In this document: positions 1-7,822 of the stretch, piece by piece
How positions within the stretch are numbered: position 1 is the stretch's first letter
Layout of the letters: every line of letters starts with the position of its first letter
NCBI GenBank assembly: GCA_945643635.1
Contig: CALZFC010000096.1
Location: forward strand, 186,001 to 250,000
DNA from: Allodiplogaster sudhausi
Taxonomy: Eukaryota > Nematoda > Chromadorea > Rhabditida > Diplogasteridae
Direction: 5' to 3'
Length of the DNA: 64,000 nt
Notes under the pieces: model-generated
Database searches by the model: none
What the model was told of the DNA's origin: nothing
What the model saw: the letters and a program-made list of their open reading frames with translations, nothing else
Made by a program: the position numbers and the translations under genes

Positions 1-26
1 CAGATCTAAAACGATTGCCACCTGCA

Positions 27-37
27 GGAATCGAACC
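27..37 (-). promoter_or_regulatory. B box of the TGT gene (reference copy)
   Basis: Linear nucleotides 51-61 read GGTTCGATTCC, a full match to the B-box consensus GGTTCGANTCC, in the T arm. The B box is unchanged in every copy I compared, including the truncated genes. Confidence 0.92.
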
Positions 38-69
38 TGCGACCTTCGCTTTACAAGAGCGACGCTCTG

Positions 70-80
70 CCCCTAAGCTA
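70..80 (-). promoter_or_regulatory. A box of the TGT gene (reference copy)
   Basis: Linear nucleotides 8-18 read TAGCTTAGGGG, a full match to the eukaryotic polymerase III A-box consensus TRGYNNARNNG. It covers the D arm and is bound by TFIIIC. Confidence 0.9.
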
Positions 81-100
81 AGGTGGCTACGAGGGAACTC

Positions 101-114
101 ATGCAGGTCTGCAT
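101..114. promoter_or_regulatory. 14-nt near-palindrome upstream of TGT genes
   Basis: The plus strand reads ATGCAG-GT-CTGCAT, two 6-nt inverted arms around a 2-nt centre, lying 14-27 nt upstream of the TGT gene. Spacer B starts with the same left arm (atgcag) directly upstream of the CGT gene, but its right arm is degenerate. It is nearly invariant across spacer A copies. It may be a protein-binding site or may only be conserved through homogenisation. Confidence 0.4.
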
Positions 115-120
115 AATATT
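113..120 (-). promoter_or_regulatory. TATA-like element upstream of TGT gene
   Basis: The minus strand reads AATATTAT at about -26 to -33 from the gene's 5' end, the usual place for a TFIIIB-binding TATA-like motif in organisms that use one on tRNA genes. The CGT gene has only a weaker TATTCA at the same distance. Confidence 0.4.
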
Positions 121-154
121 TGCAGATCTATAGTGATCATCAGAAACGGAAATC

Positions 155-160
155 AAAAAA
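155..160 (-). terminator. Polymerase III terminator of the CGT gene (reference copy)
   Basis: A run of six T on the minus strand begins 3 nt beyond the discriminator base. In other copies the run varies from five T (before the genes at 2953, 20350 and 60218) to nine T (48609-48617 and 50839-50847). Confidence 0.88.
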
Positions 161-173
161 TTTGCCACCTGCA

Positions 174-184
174 GGAATCGAACC
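174..184 (-). promoter_or_regulatory. B box of the CGT gene (reference copy)
   Basis: The sequence is identical to the B box of the TGT gene and matches the consensus perfectly. Confidence 0.92.
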
Positions 185-216
185 TGCGACCTTCGCTTTA
201 CGAGAGCGACGCTCTG

Positions 217-227
217 CCCCTGAGCCA
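217..227 (-). promoter_or_regulatory. A box of the CGT gene (reference copy)
   Basis: The sequence TGGCTCAGGGG matches TRGYNNARNNG at all fixed positions. Two of the four bases that separate the CGT and TGT genes fall inside this box without breaking it. Confidence 0.9.
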
Positions 228-234
228 AGGAGGC

Positions 235-313
235 ATGCAGACTAAGCTTTTTCGAAATTTCTGAATAGCATCCTTTTCCGATGTCATAAGCAAAAATTCA
301 GATCTAAAACGAT
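235..313 (-). other. Spacer B: upstream flank of CGT gene, trailer of TGT gene
   Basis: This 79-bp spacer holds no gene. It occurs in two main versions, marked by actaag (as here, making an AAGCTT site) or actatg (as at 532-610). Single-base deletions occur in some copies, for example in the T run near 12544, 34276 and 42010, and in the tcctttt stretch near 9291. Confidence 0.85.
306..309 (-). terminator. Polymerase III terminator of a TGT gene
   Basis: Four T on the minus strand lie 5-8 nt past the 3' end of the TGT gene at 314-385. A second run of five T at 292-296 can act as a backup. The same pair follows nearly every TGT gene that keeps spacer B. Four T is the minimal signal in many eukaryotes, so some read-through to the backup is plausible. 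Confidence 0.8.
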
Positions 314-540
314 TGCCACCTGCAGGAATCGAACCTGCGACCTTCGCTTTACAAGAGCGACGCTCTGCCCCTAAGCTAAGGTGGCTACGAGGGAACTCAT
401 GCAGGTCTGCATAATATTTGTCCATCTATAGTGTCATCAGAAACGGAAATCAAAAAATTTGCCACCTGCAGGAATCGAACCTGCGACCTTCGCTTTACGA
501 GAGCGACGCTCTGCCCCTGAGCCAAGGAGGCATGCAGACT

Positions 541-568
541 ATGCTTTTTCGAAATTTCTGAATAGCAT
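541..568. other. Imperfect hairpin in spacer B, actatg version
   Basis: Arms atgct (541-545) and agcat (564-568) pair, with an inner ttc/gaa pairing (548-550 with 560-562). It lies 10-37 nt upstream of the CGT gene at 460-531. In the actaag version the left arm is altered, so the structure is not kept in all copies and may be incidental. Confidence 0.3.
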
Positions 569-1350
569 CCTTTTCCGATGTCATAAGCAAAAATTCAGAT
601 CTAAAACGATTGCCACCTGCAGGAATCGAACCTGCGACCTTCGCTTTACAAGAGCGACGCTCTGCCCCTAAGCTAAGGTGGCTACGAGGGAACTCATGCA
701 GGTCTGCATAATATTTGCAGATCTATAGTGATCATCAGAAACGGAAATCAAAAAATTTGCCACCTGCAGGAATCGAACCTGCGACCTTCGCTTTACGAGA
801 GCGACGCTCTGCCCCTGAGCCAAGGAGGCATGCAGACTAAGCTTTTTCGAAATTTCTGAATAGCATCCTTTTCCGATGTCATAAGCAAAAATTCAGATCT
901 AAAACGATTGCCACCTGCAGGAATCGAACCTGCGACCTTCGCTTTACAAGAGCGACGCTCTGCCCCTAAGCTAAGGTGGCTACGAGGGAACTCATGCAGG
1001 TCTGCATAATATTTGTCCATCTATAGTGTCATCAGAAACGGAATCAAAAAATTTGCCACCTGCAGGAATCGAACCTGCGACCTTCGCTTTACGAGAGCGA
1101 CGCTCTGCCCCTGAGCCAAGGAGGCATGCAGACTATGCTTTTTCGAAATTTCTGAATAGCATCCTTTTCCGATGTCATAAGCAAAAATTCAGATCTAAAA
1201 CGATTGCCACCTGCAGGAATCGAACCTGCGACCTTCGCTTTACAAGAGCGACGCTCTGCCCCTAAGCTAAGGTGGCTACGAGGGAACTCATGCAGGTCTG
1301 CATAATATTTGTCCATCTATAGCGTCATCAGAAACGGAAATCAAAAAATT

Positions 1351-1412
1351 TGCCACCTGCAGGAATCGAACCTGCGACCTTCGCTTTACGAGAGCGACGC
1401 TCTGCCCCTGAG
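1351..1412 (-). pseudogene. 5'-truncated tRNA-Thr(CGT), junction into spacer B
   Basis: Linear nucleotides 1-10 are missing: the acceptor 5' strand, nucleotides 8-9 and the first D-stem base. The gene runs directly into the middle of spacer B (gatttctgaatag), so the lost segment also includes the start of that spacer. The A box is broken and no acceptor stem can form. This junction occurs once and differs from the other truncations. Confidence 0.85.
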
Positions 1413-2509
1413 GATTTCTGAATAGCATCCTTTTCCGATGTCATAAGCAAAAATTCAGATCTAAAACGATTGCCACCTGCAGGAATCGAACCTGCGACCT
1501 TCGCTTTACAAGAGCGACGCTCTGCCCCTAAGCTAAGGTGGCTACGAGGGAACTCATGCAGGTCTGCATAATATTTGCAGATCTATAGTGATCATCAGAA
1601 ACGGAAATCAAAAAATTTGCCACCTGCAGGAATCGAACCTGCGACCTTCGCTTTACGAGAGCGACGCTCTGCCCCTGAGCCAAGGAGGCATGCAGACTAA
1701 GCTTTTTCGAAATTTCTGAATAGCATCCTTTTCCGATGTCATAAGCAAAAATTCAGATCTAAAACGATTGCCACCTGCAGGAATCGAACCTGCGACCTTC
1801 GCTTTACAAGAGCGACGCTCTGCCCCTAAGCTAAGGTGGCTACGAGGGAACTCATGCAGGTCTGCATAATATTTGTCCATCTATAGCGTACATCAGAAAC
1901 GGAAATCAAAAAATTTGCCACCTGCAGGAATCGAACCTGCGACCTTCGCTTTACGAGAGCGACGCTCTGCCCCTGAGCCAAGGAGGCATGCAGACTATGC
2001 TTTTTCGAAATTTCTGAATAGCATCCTTTTCCGATGTCATAAGCAAAAATTCAGATCTAAAACGATTGCCACCTGCAGGAATCGAACCTGCGACCTTCGC
2101 TTTACAAGAGCGACGCTCTGCCCCTAAGCTAAGGTGGCTACGAGGGAACTCATGCAGGTCTGCATAATATTTGCCATCTATAGTGATCATCAGAAACGGA
2201 AATCAAAAAATTTGCCACCTGCAGGAATCGAACCTGCGACCTTCGCTTTACGAGAGCGACGCTCTGCCCCTGAGCCAAGGAGGCATGCAGACTATGCTTT
2301 TTCGAAATTTCTGAATAGCATCCTTTTCCGATGTCATAAGCAAAAATTCAGATCTAAAACGATTGCCACCTGCAGGAATCGAACCTGCGACCTTCGCTTT
2401 ACAAGAGCGACGCTCTGCCCCTAAGCTAAGGTGGCTACGAGGGAACTCATGCAGGTCTGCATAATATTTGTCCATCTATAGTGTCTTCAGAAACGGAAAT
2501 CAAAAAATT

Positions 2510-2581
2510 TGCCACCTGCAGGAATCGAACCTGCGACCTTCGCTTTACGAGAGCGACGCTCTGCCCCTAAGCTAAGGTGGC
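2510..2581 (-). tRNA. Chimeric tRNA-Thr(CGT) with paired TGT-type acceptor
   Basis: Anticodon CGT, but nucleotides 13, 9 and 4 and the upstream spacer are those of the TGT gene. The acceptor GCCACCT/AGGTGGC pairs fully. The crossover lies between nucleotides 13 and 33. The unit to its right is another CGT gene (2656), so no TGT gene separates them. Confidence 0.88.
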
Positions 2582-4143
2582 TACGAGGGAACTCATGCAG
2601 GTCTGCATAATATTTGTCCATCTGTAGCGTACATCAGAAACGGAATCAAAAAATTTGCCACCTGCAGGAATCGAACCTGCGACCTTCGCTTTACGAGAGC
2701 GACGCTCTGCCCCTGAGCCAAGGAGGCATGCAGACTATGCTTTTTCGAAATTTCTGAATAGCATCCTTTTCCGATGTCATAAGCAAAAATTCAGATCTAA
2801 AACGATTGCCACCTGCAGGAATCGAACCTGCGACCTTCGCTTTACAAGAGCGACGCTCTGCCCCTAAGCTAAGGTGGCTACGAGGGAACTCATGCAGGTC
2901 TGCATAATATTTGTCCATCTATAGTGATCATCAGAAACGGAAATCAAAAATTTGCCACCTGCAGGAATCGAACCTGCGACCTTCGCTTTACGAGAGCGAC
3001 GCTCTGCCCCTGAGCCAAGGAGGCATGCAGACTATGCTTTTTCGAAATTTCTGAATAGCATCCTTTTCCGATGTCATAAGCAAAAATTCAGATCTAAAAC
3101 GATTGCCACCTGCAGGAATCGAACCTGCGACCTTCGCTTTACAAGAGCGACGCTCTGCCCCTAAGCTAAGGTGGCTACGAGGGAACTCATGCAGGTCTGC
3201 ATAATATTTGTCCATCTATAGTGATCATCAGAAACGGAAATCAAAAAATTTGCCACCTGCAGGAATCGAACCTGCGACCTTCGCTTTACGAGAGCGACGC
3301 TCTGCCCCTGAGCCAAGGAGGCATGCAGACTATGCTTTTTCGAAATTTCTGAATAGCATCCTTTTCCGATGTCATAAGCAAAAATTCAGATCTAAAACGA
3401 TTGCCACCTGCAGGAATCGAACCTGCGACCTTCGCTTTACAAGAGCGACGCTCTGCCCCTAAGCTAAGGTGGCTACGAGGGAACTCATGCAGGTCTGCAT
3501 AATATTTGTCCATCTATAGTGATCATCAGAAACGGAAATCAAAAAATTTGCCACCTGCAGGAATCGAACCTGCGACCTTCGCTTTACGAGAGCGACGCTC
3601 TGCCCCTGAGCCAAGGAGGCATGCAGACTATGCTTTTTCGAAATTTCTGAATAGCATCCTTTTCCGATGTCATAAGCAAAAATTCAGATCTAAAACGATT
3701 GCCACCTGCAGGAATCGAACCTGCGACCTTCGCTTTACAAGAGCGACGCTCTGCCCCTAAGCTAAGGTGGCTACGAGGGAACTCATGCAGGTCTGCATAA
3801 TATTTGCAGATCTATAGTGATCATCAGAAACGGAAATCAAAAAATTTGCCACCTGCAGGAATCGAACCTGCGACCTTCGCTTTACGAGAGCGACGCTCTG
3901 CCCCTGAGCCAAGGAGGCATGCAGACTAAGCTTTTTCGAAATTTCTGAATAGCATCCTTTTCCGATGTCATAAGCAAAAATTCAGATCTAAAACGATTGC
4001 CACCTGCAGGAATCGAACCTGCGACCTTCGCTTTACAAGAGCGACGCTCTGCCCCTAAGCTAAGGTGGCTACGAGGGAACTCATGCAGGTCTGCATAATA
4101 TTTGTCCATCTATAGTGTCATCAGAAACGGGAATCAAAAAATT

Positions 4144-4217
4144 TGCCACCTGCAGGAATCGAACCTGCGACCTTCGCTTTACGAGAGCGCGACGCTCTGC
4201 CCCTAAGCTAAGGTGGC
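4144..4217 (-). pseudogene. tRNA-Thr(CGT) with 2-nt insertion, likely damaged
   Basis: A GC dinucleotide is duplicated next to the anticodon stem, making the gene 74 bp. The 5' strand becomes GCGCT opposite AGCGA, so the outer anticodon-stem pair is lost or the D/anticodon junction is lengthened. The acceptor is the TGT-type GCCACCT and pairs fully. It has spacer A on both sides. It could still be transcribed since both boxes are intact. Confidence 0.7.
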
Positions 4218-4886
4218 TACGAGGGAACTCATGCAGGTCTGCATAATATTTGTCCATCTATAGTGTCATCAGAAACGGAAATCAAAAAATTTGCCACCTG
4301 CAGGAATCGAACCTGCGACCTTCGCTTTACGAGAGCGACGCTCTGCCCCTGAGCCAAGGAGGCATGCAGACTATGCTTTTTCGAAATTTCTGAATAGCAT
4401 CCTTTTCCGATGTCATAAGCAAAAATTCAGATCTAAAACGATTGCCACCTGCAGGAATCGAACCTGCGACCTTCGCTTTACAAGAGCGACGCTCTGCCCC
4501 TAAGCTAAGGTGGCTACGAGGGAACTCATGCAGGTCTGCATAATATTTGTCCATCTATAGTGATCATCAGAAACGGAAATCAAAAAATTTGCCACCTGCA
4601 GGAATCGAACCTGCGACCTTCGCTTTACGAGAGCGACGCTCTGCCCCTGAGCCAAGGAGGCATGCAGACTATGCTTTTTCGAAATTTCTGAATAGCATCC
4701 TTTTCCGATGTCATAAGCAAAAATTCAGATCTAAAACGATTGCCACCTGCAGGAATCGAACCTGCGACCTTCGCTTTACAAGAGCGACGCTCTGCCCCTA
4801 AGCTAAGGTGGCTACGAGGGAACTCATGCAGGTCTGCATAATATTTGTCCATCTGTAGCGTACTCAGAAACGGGAATCAAAAAATT

Positions 4887-4957
4887 TCCACCTGCAGGAA
4901 TCGAACCTGCGACCTTCGCTTTACAAGAGCGACGCTCTGCCCCTAAGCTAAGGTGGC
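4887..4957 (-). pseudogene. tRNA-Thr(TGT) lacking C72, A-x-A context
   Basis: One base is missing at the 3' end of the acceptor, so G1 has no C72 partner. G1:C72 is a threonine identity pair, so charging is likely impaired. The rest matches the TGT gene. It sits in a CGT slot between two spacer A copies. Confidence 0.7.
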
Positions 4958-6224
4958 TACGAGGGAACTCATGCAGGTCTGCATAATATTTGTCCATCTG
5001 TAGCGTACATCAGAAACGGGAATCAAAAAATTTGCCACCTGCAGGAATCGAACCTGCGACCTTCGCTTTACGAGAGCGACGCTCTGCCCCTGAGCCAAGG
5101 AGGCATGCAGACTATGCTTTTTCGAAATTTCTGAATAGCATCCTTTTCCGATGTCATAAGCAAAAATTCAGATCTAAAACGATTGCCACCTGCAGGAATC
5201 GAACCTGCGACCTTCGCTTTACAAGAGCGACGCTCTGCCCCTAAGCTAAGGTGGCTACGAGGGAACTCATGCAGGTCTGCATAATATTTGCAGATCTATA
5301 GTGATCATCAGAAACGGAAATCAAAAAATTTGCCACCTGCAGGAATCGAACCTGCGACCTTCGCTTTACGAGAGCGACGCTCTGCCCCTGAGCCAAGGAG
5401 GCATGCAGACTAAGCTTTTTCGAAATTTCTGAATAGCATCCTTTTCCGATGTCATAAGCAAAAATTCAGATCTAAAACGATTGCCACCTGCAGGAATCGA
5501 ACCTGCGACCTTCGCTTTACAAGAGCGACGCTCTGCCCCTAAGCTAAGGTGGCTACGAGGGAACTCATGCAGGTCTGCATAATATTTGTCCATCTATAGT
5601 GTACATCAGAAACGGAAATCAAAAAATTTGCCACCTGCAGGAATCGAACCTGCGACCTTCGCTTTACGAGAGCGACGCTCTGCCCCTGAGCCAAGGAGGC
5701 ATGCAGACTATGCTTTTTCGAAATTTCTGAATAGCATCCTTTTCCGATGTCATAAGCAAAAATTCAGATCTAAAACGATTGCCACCTGCAGGAATCGAAC
5801 CTGCGACCTTCGCTTTACAAGAGCGACGCTCTGCCCCTAAGCTAAGGTGGCTACGAGGGAACTCATGCAGGTCTGCATAATATTTGCAGATCTATAGTGA
5901 TCATCAGAAACGGAAATCAAAAAATTTGCCACCTGCAGGAATCGAACCTGCGACCTTCGCTTTACGAGAGCGACGCTCTGCCCCTGAGCCAAGGAGGCAT
6001 GCAGACTATGCTTTTTCGAAATTTCTGAATAGCATCCTTTTCCGATGTCATAAGCAAAAATTCAGATCTAAAACGATTGCCACCTGCAGGAATCGAACCT
6101 GCGACCTTCGCTTTACAAGAGCGACGCTCTGCCCCTAAGCTAAGGTGGCTACGAGGGAACTCATGCAGGTCTGCATAATATTTGTCCATCTATAGTGTAC
6201 ATCAGAAACGGAAATCAAAAAATT

Positions 6225-6285
6225 TGCCACCTGCAGGAATCGAACCTGCGACCTTCGCTTTACGAGAGCGACGCTCTGCCCCTGA
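6225..6285 (-). pseudogene. 5'-truncated tRNA-Thr(CGT), junction into spacer A
   Basis: Only linear nucleotides 12-72 remain. The break lies in the D arm and continues as tagcgtacttcag, the distal part of spacer A, only 31 nt before the next gene. The acceptor 5' strand and most of the A box are lost; the B box and terminator remain. First member of a recurring truncated family. Confidence 0.87.
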
Positions 6286-6316
6286 TAGCGTACTTCAGAA
6301 ACGGAATCAAAAAATT

Positions 6317-6388
6317 TGCCACCTGCAGGAATCGAACCTGCGACCTTCGCTTTACGAGAGCGACGCTCTGCCCCTGAGCTAAGGAGGC
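6317..6388 (-). tRNA. Mosaic tRNA-Thr(CGT) with TGT-type A9
   Basis: Differs from the standard CGT gene only at nucleotide 9 and keeps spacer B upstream. A short conversion patch or a point mutation explains it. The U-U acceptor mismatch remains. Part of the truncated-gene block. Confidence 0.85.
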
Positions 6389-6467
6389 ATGCAGACTATG
6401 CTTTTTCGAAATTTCTGAATAGCATCCTTTTCCGATGTCATAAGCAAAAATTCAGATCTAAAACGAT

Positions 6468-6539
6468 TGCCACCTGCAGGAATCGAACCTGCGACCTTCG
6501 CTTTACGAGAGCGACGCTCTGCCCCTGAGCCAAGGAGGC
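6468..6539 (-). tRNA. Standard tRNA-Thr(CGT) in a TGT slot (B-x-B)
   Basis: A full CGT gene lies where a TGT gene is expected: its downstream flank is the spacer B end with the T4 terminator. The crossover lies 3' of the anticodon. Two CGT genes therefore follow each other here (6317 and 6468). Confidence 0.9.
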
Positions 6540-7209
6540 ATGCAGACTAAGCTTTTTCGAAATTTCTGAATAGCATCCTTTTCCGATGTCATAAGCAAAA
6601 ATTCAGATCTAAAACGATTGCCACCTGCAGGAATCGAACCTGCGACCTTCGCTTTACAAGAGCGACGCTCTGCCCCTAAGCTAAGGTGGCTACGAGGGAA
6701 CTCATGCAGGTCTGCATAATATTTGTCCATCTGTAGCGTACTTCAGAAACGGAAATCAAAAAATTTGCCACCTGCAGGAATCGAACCTGCGACCTTCGCT
6801 TTACAAGAGCGACGCTCTGCCCCTAAGCTAAGGTGGCTACGAGGGAACTCATGCAGGTCTGCATAATATTTGTCCATCTATAGTGACATCAGAAACGGAA
6901 ATCAAAAAATTTGCCACCTGCAGGAATCGAACCTGCGACCTTCGCTTTACGAGAGCGACGCTCTGCCCCTGAGCCAAGGAGGCATGCAGACTATGCTTTT
7001 TCGAAATTTCTGAATAGCATCCTTTTCCGATGTCATAAGCAAAAATTCAGATCTAAAACGATTGCCACCTGCAGGAATCGAACCTGCGACCTTCGCTTTA
7101 CAAGAGCGACGCTCTGCCCCTAAGCTAAGGTGGCTACGAGGGAACTCATGCAGGTCTGCATAATATTTGCAGATCTATAGTGATCATCAGAAACGGAAAT
7201 CAAAAAATT

Positions 7210-7280
7210 TGCCACCTGCAGGAATCGAACCTGCGACCTTCGCTTTACGAGAGCGACGCTCTGCCCTGAGCCAAGGAGGC
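7210..7280 (-). tRNA. tRNA-Thr(CGT) with 1-nt D-loop deletion
   Basis: One of the four consecutive G of the D loop is missing, giving a 71-bp gene. The loss falls at the end of the A box (GGGG to GGG). Folding is otherwise unchanged; the effect on tertiary D-loop/T-loop contacts is uncertain. Confidence 0.8.
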
Positions 7281-7506
7281 ATGCAGACTATGCTTTTTCG
7301 AAATTTCTGAATAGCATCCTTTTCCGATGTCATAAGCAAAAATTCAGATCTAAAACGATTGCCACCTGCAGGAATCGAACCTGCGACCTTCGCTTTACAA
7401 GAGCGACGCTCTGCCCCTAAGCTAAGGTGGCTACGAGGGAACTCATGCAGGTCTGCATAATATTTGTCCATCTATAGCGTACATCAGAAACGGGAATCAA
7501 AAAATT

Positions 7507-7567
7507 TGCCACCTGCAGGAATCGAACCTGCGACCTTCGCTTTACGAGAGCGACGCTCTGCCCCTGA
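7507..7567 (-). pseudogene. 5'-truncated tRNA-Thr(CGT), second copy of the family
   Basis: Same breakpoint as at 6225. It is followed by the same partner genes (hybrid CGT, CGT in a TGT slot, TGT, TGT, CGT), which shows block duplication rather than an independent deletion. Its trailing spacer has gggaatc instead of ggaaatc. Confidence 0.87.
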
Positions 7568-7599
7568 TAGCGTACTTCAGAAACGGGAATCAAAAAATT

Positions 7600-7671
7600 T
7601 GCCACCTGCAGGAATCGAACCTGCGACCTTCGCTTTACGAGAGCGACGCTCTGCCCCTGAGCTAAGGAGGC
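7600..7671 (-). tRNA. Mosaic tRNA-Thr(CGT) with A9, second block
   Basis: Equivalent of 6317 in the second duplicated block, next to the truncated gene at 7507. Confidence 0.85.
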
Positions 7672-7750
7672 ATGCAGACTATGCTTTTTCGAAATTTCTG
7701 AATAGCATCCTTTTCCGATGTCATAAGCAAAAATTCAGATCTAAAACGAT

Positions 7751-7822
7751 TGCCACCTGCAGGAATCGAACCTGCGACCTTCGCTTTACGAGAGCGACGC
7801 TCTGCCCCTGAGCCAAGGAGGC
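7751..7822 (-). tRNA. CGT gene in a TGT slot, second block
   Basis: Same arrangement as at 6468; the unit to its right opens with the unusual gcccatc spacer. Confidence 0.9.

Larger units (their letters stand above)
16..87 (-). tRNA. tRNA-Thr (anticodon TGT), reference copy
   Basis: This gene encodes the threonine tRNA that reads ACA. The 72 nt fold as a complete cloverleaf: a 7-bp acceptor stem GCCACCT/AGGTGGC with all pairs formed, a 4-bp D stem with one T-G wobble (linear 13), a 5-bp anticodon stem TCGCT/AGCGA, loop CTTGTAA with the anticodon at genomic 53-55, a 5-nt variable region, a T stem GCAGG/CCTGC with loop TTCGATT, and discriminator A. G1:C72, C2:G71 and anticodon G35-U36 are the known threonyl-tRNA synthetase identity elements. 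There is no intron and no encoded CCA. I count 214 TGT copies with this body in the window. The A and B boxes and T-run terminator mark it as a polymerase III gene. Confidence 0.96.
88..162 (-). other. Spacer A: upstream flank of TGT gene, trailer of CGT gene
   Basis: This 75-bp spacer holds no gene. On the minus strand the part next to the TGT gene carries a 14-nt near-palindrome and a TATA-like stretch (separate entries). The distal part varies between copies: one version has cagatc before the common tatag motif, another has tccatc, and after tatag or gtagcg the copies read gatcatc, gtacatc, gtacttc or gtcatc. These variants serve as lineage markers for the higher-order repeats. Confidence 0.85.
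163..234 (-). tRNA. tRNA-Thr (anticodon CGT), reference copy
   Basis: This gene encodes a threonine tRNA reading ACG. It differs from the TGT gene only at linear nucleotides 4 (T for A), 9 (G for A), 13 (C for T, which completes the D stem) and 33 (C for T, the first anticodon base; anticodon at genomic 200-202). The acceptor 5' strand is GCCTCCT but the 3' strand is AGGTGGC as in the TGT gene, so nucleotide 4 faces a U (bases 231 and 167) and the stem has a U-U mismatch at standard 4:69. All other stems pair, and threonine identity elements G1:C72, C2:G71, G35 and U36 are present. There is no intron or CCA. About 172 copies have this exact body. Whether the mismatched stem reduces function cannot be judged from sequence. 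Confidence 0.93.
16..313 (-). repeat. Reference 298-bp dimer unit
   Basis: The unit holds, in plus-strand order, a TGT gene (16-87), spacer A (88-162), a CGT gene (163-234) and spacer B (235-313); the next TGT gene starts at 314. Start-to-start distances are 147 bp from TGT to CGT and 151 bp from CGT to TGT. Other units differ by a few bases because spacer A comes in versions of slightly different length. This unit is the reference for all positional statements in the other entries. Confidence 0.95.
16..7822 (-). tRNA. Index of 54 tRNA-Thr genes, 16-7822
   Basis: Each number is a gene's left end; the gene spans 72 bp from there unless starred (separate entry). T = TGT, C = CGT. T16 C163 T314 C460 T611 C758 T909 C1054 T1205 C1351* T1471 C1618 T1769 C1916 T2067 C2213 T2364 C2510* C2656 T2807 C2953 T3104 C3251 T3402 C3549 T3700 C3847 T3998 C4144* C4292 T4443 C4590 T4741 T4887* C5033 T5184 C5331 T5482 C5629 T5780 C5927 T6078 C6225* C6317* C6468* T6619 T6766 C6912 T7063 C7210* T7360 C7507* C7600* C7751*. 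T6766 is an intact TGT gene with spacer A on both sides. Confidence 0.92.

Noticed and set aside
16..87. tRNA genes on the plus strand
   Set aside because: The complementary strand can also fold, but A-box and B-box order, anticodon loop (T before the anticodon, purine after) and terminators only fit the minus strand.
101..114. Origin of replication or recombinase attachment site at the palindrome
   Set aside because: The short palindrome occurs in every spacer A and is not accompanied by any recombinase gene or origin feature; a promoter-related role or simple homogenisation is more economical.
198..425. Repeated open reading frames of 60-122 codons on both strands, such as those beginning MDKYYADLHEF or containing PAGIEPATFALRERR
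   Set aside because: They span tRNA genes and spacers read as codons, start at whatever ATG or TTG is available, recur only because the DNA repeats, and have no independent conservation. PAGIEPATFALRERR-like peptides are well-known false translations of tRNA genes.
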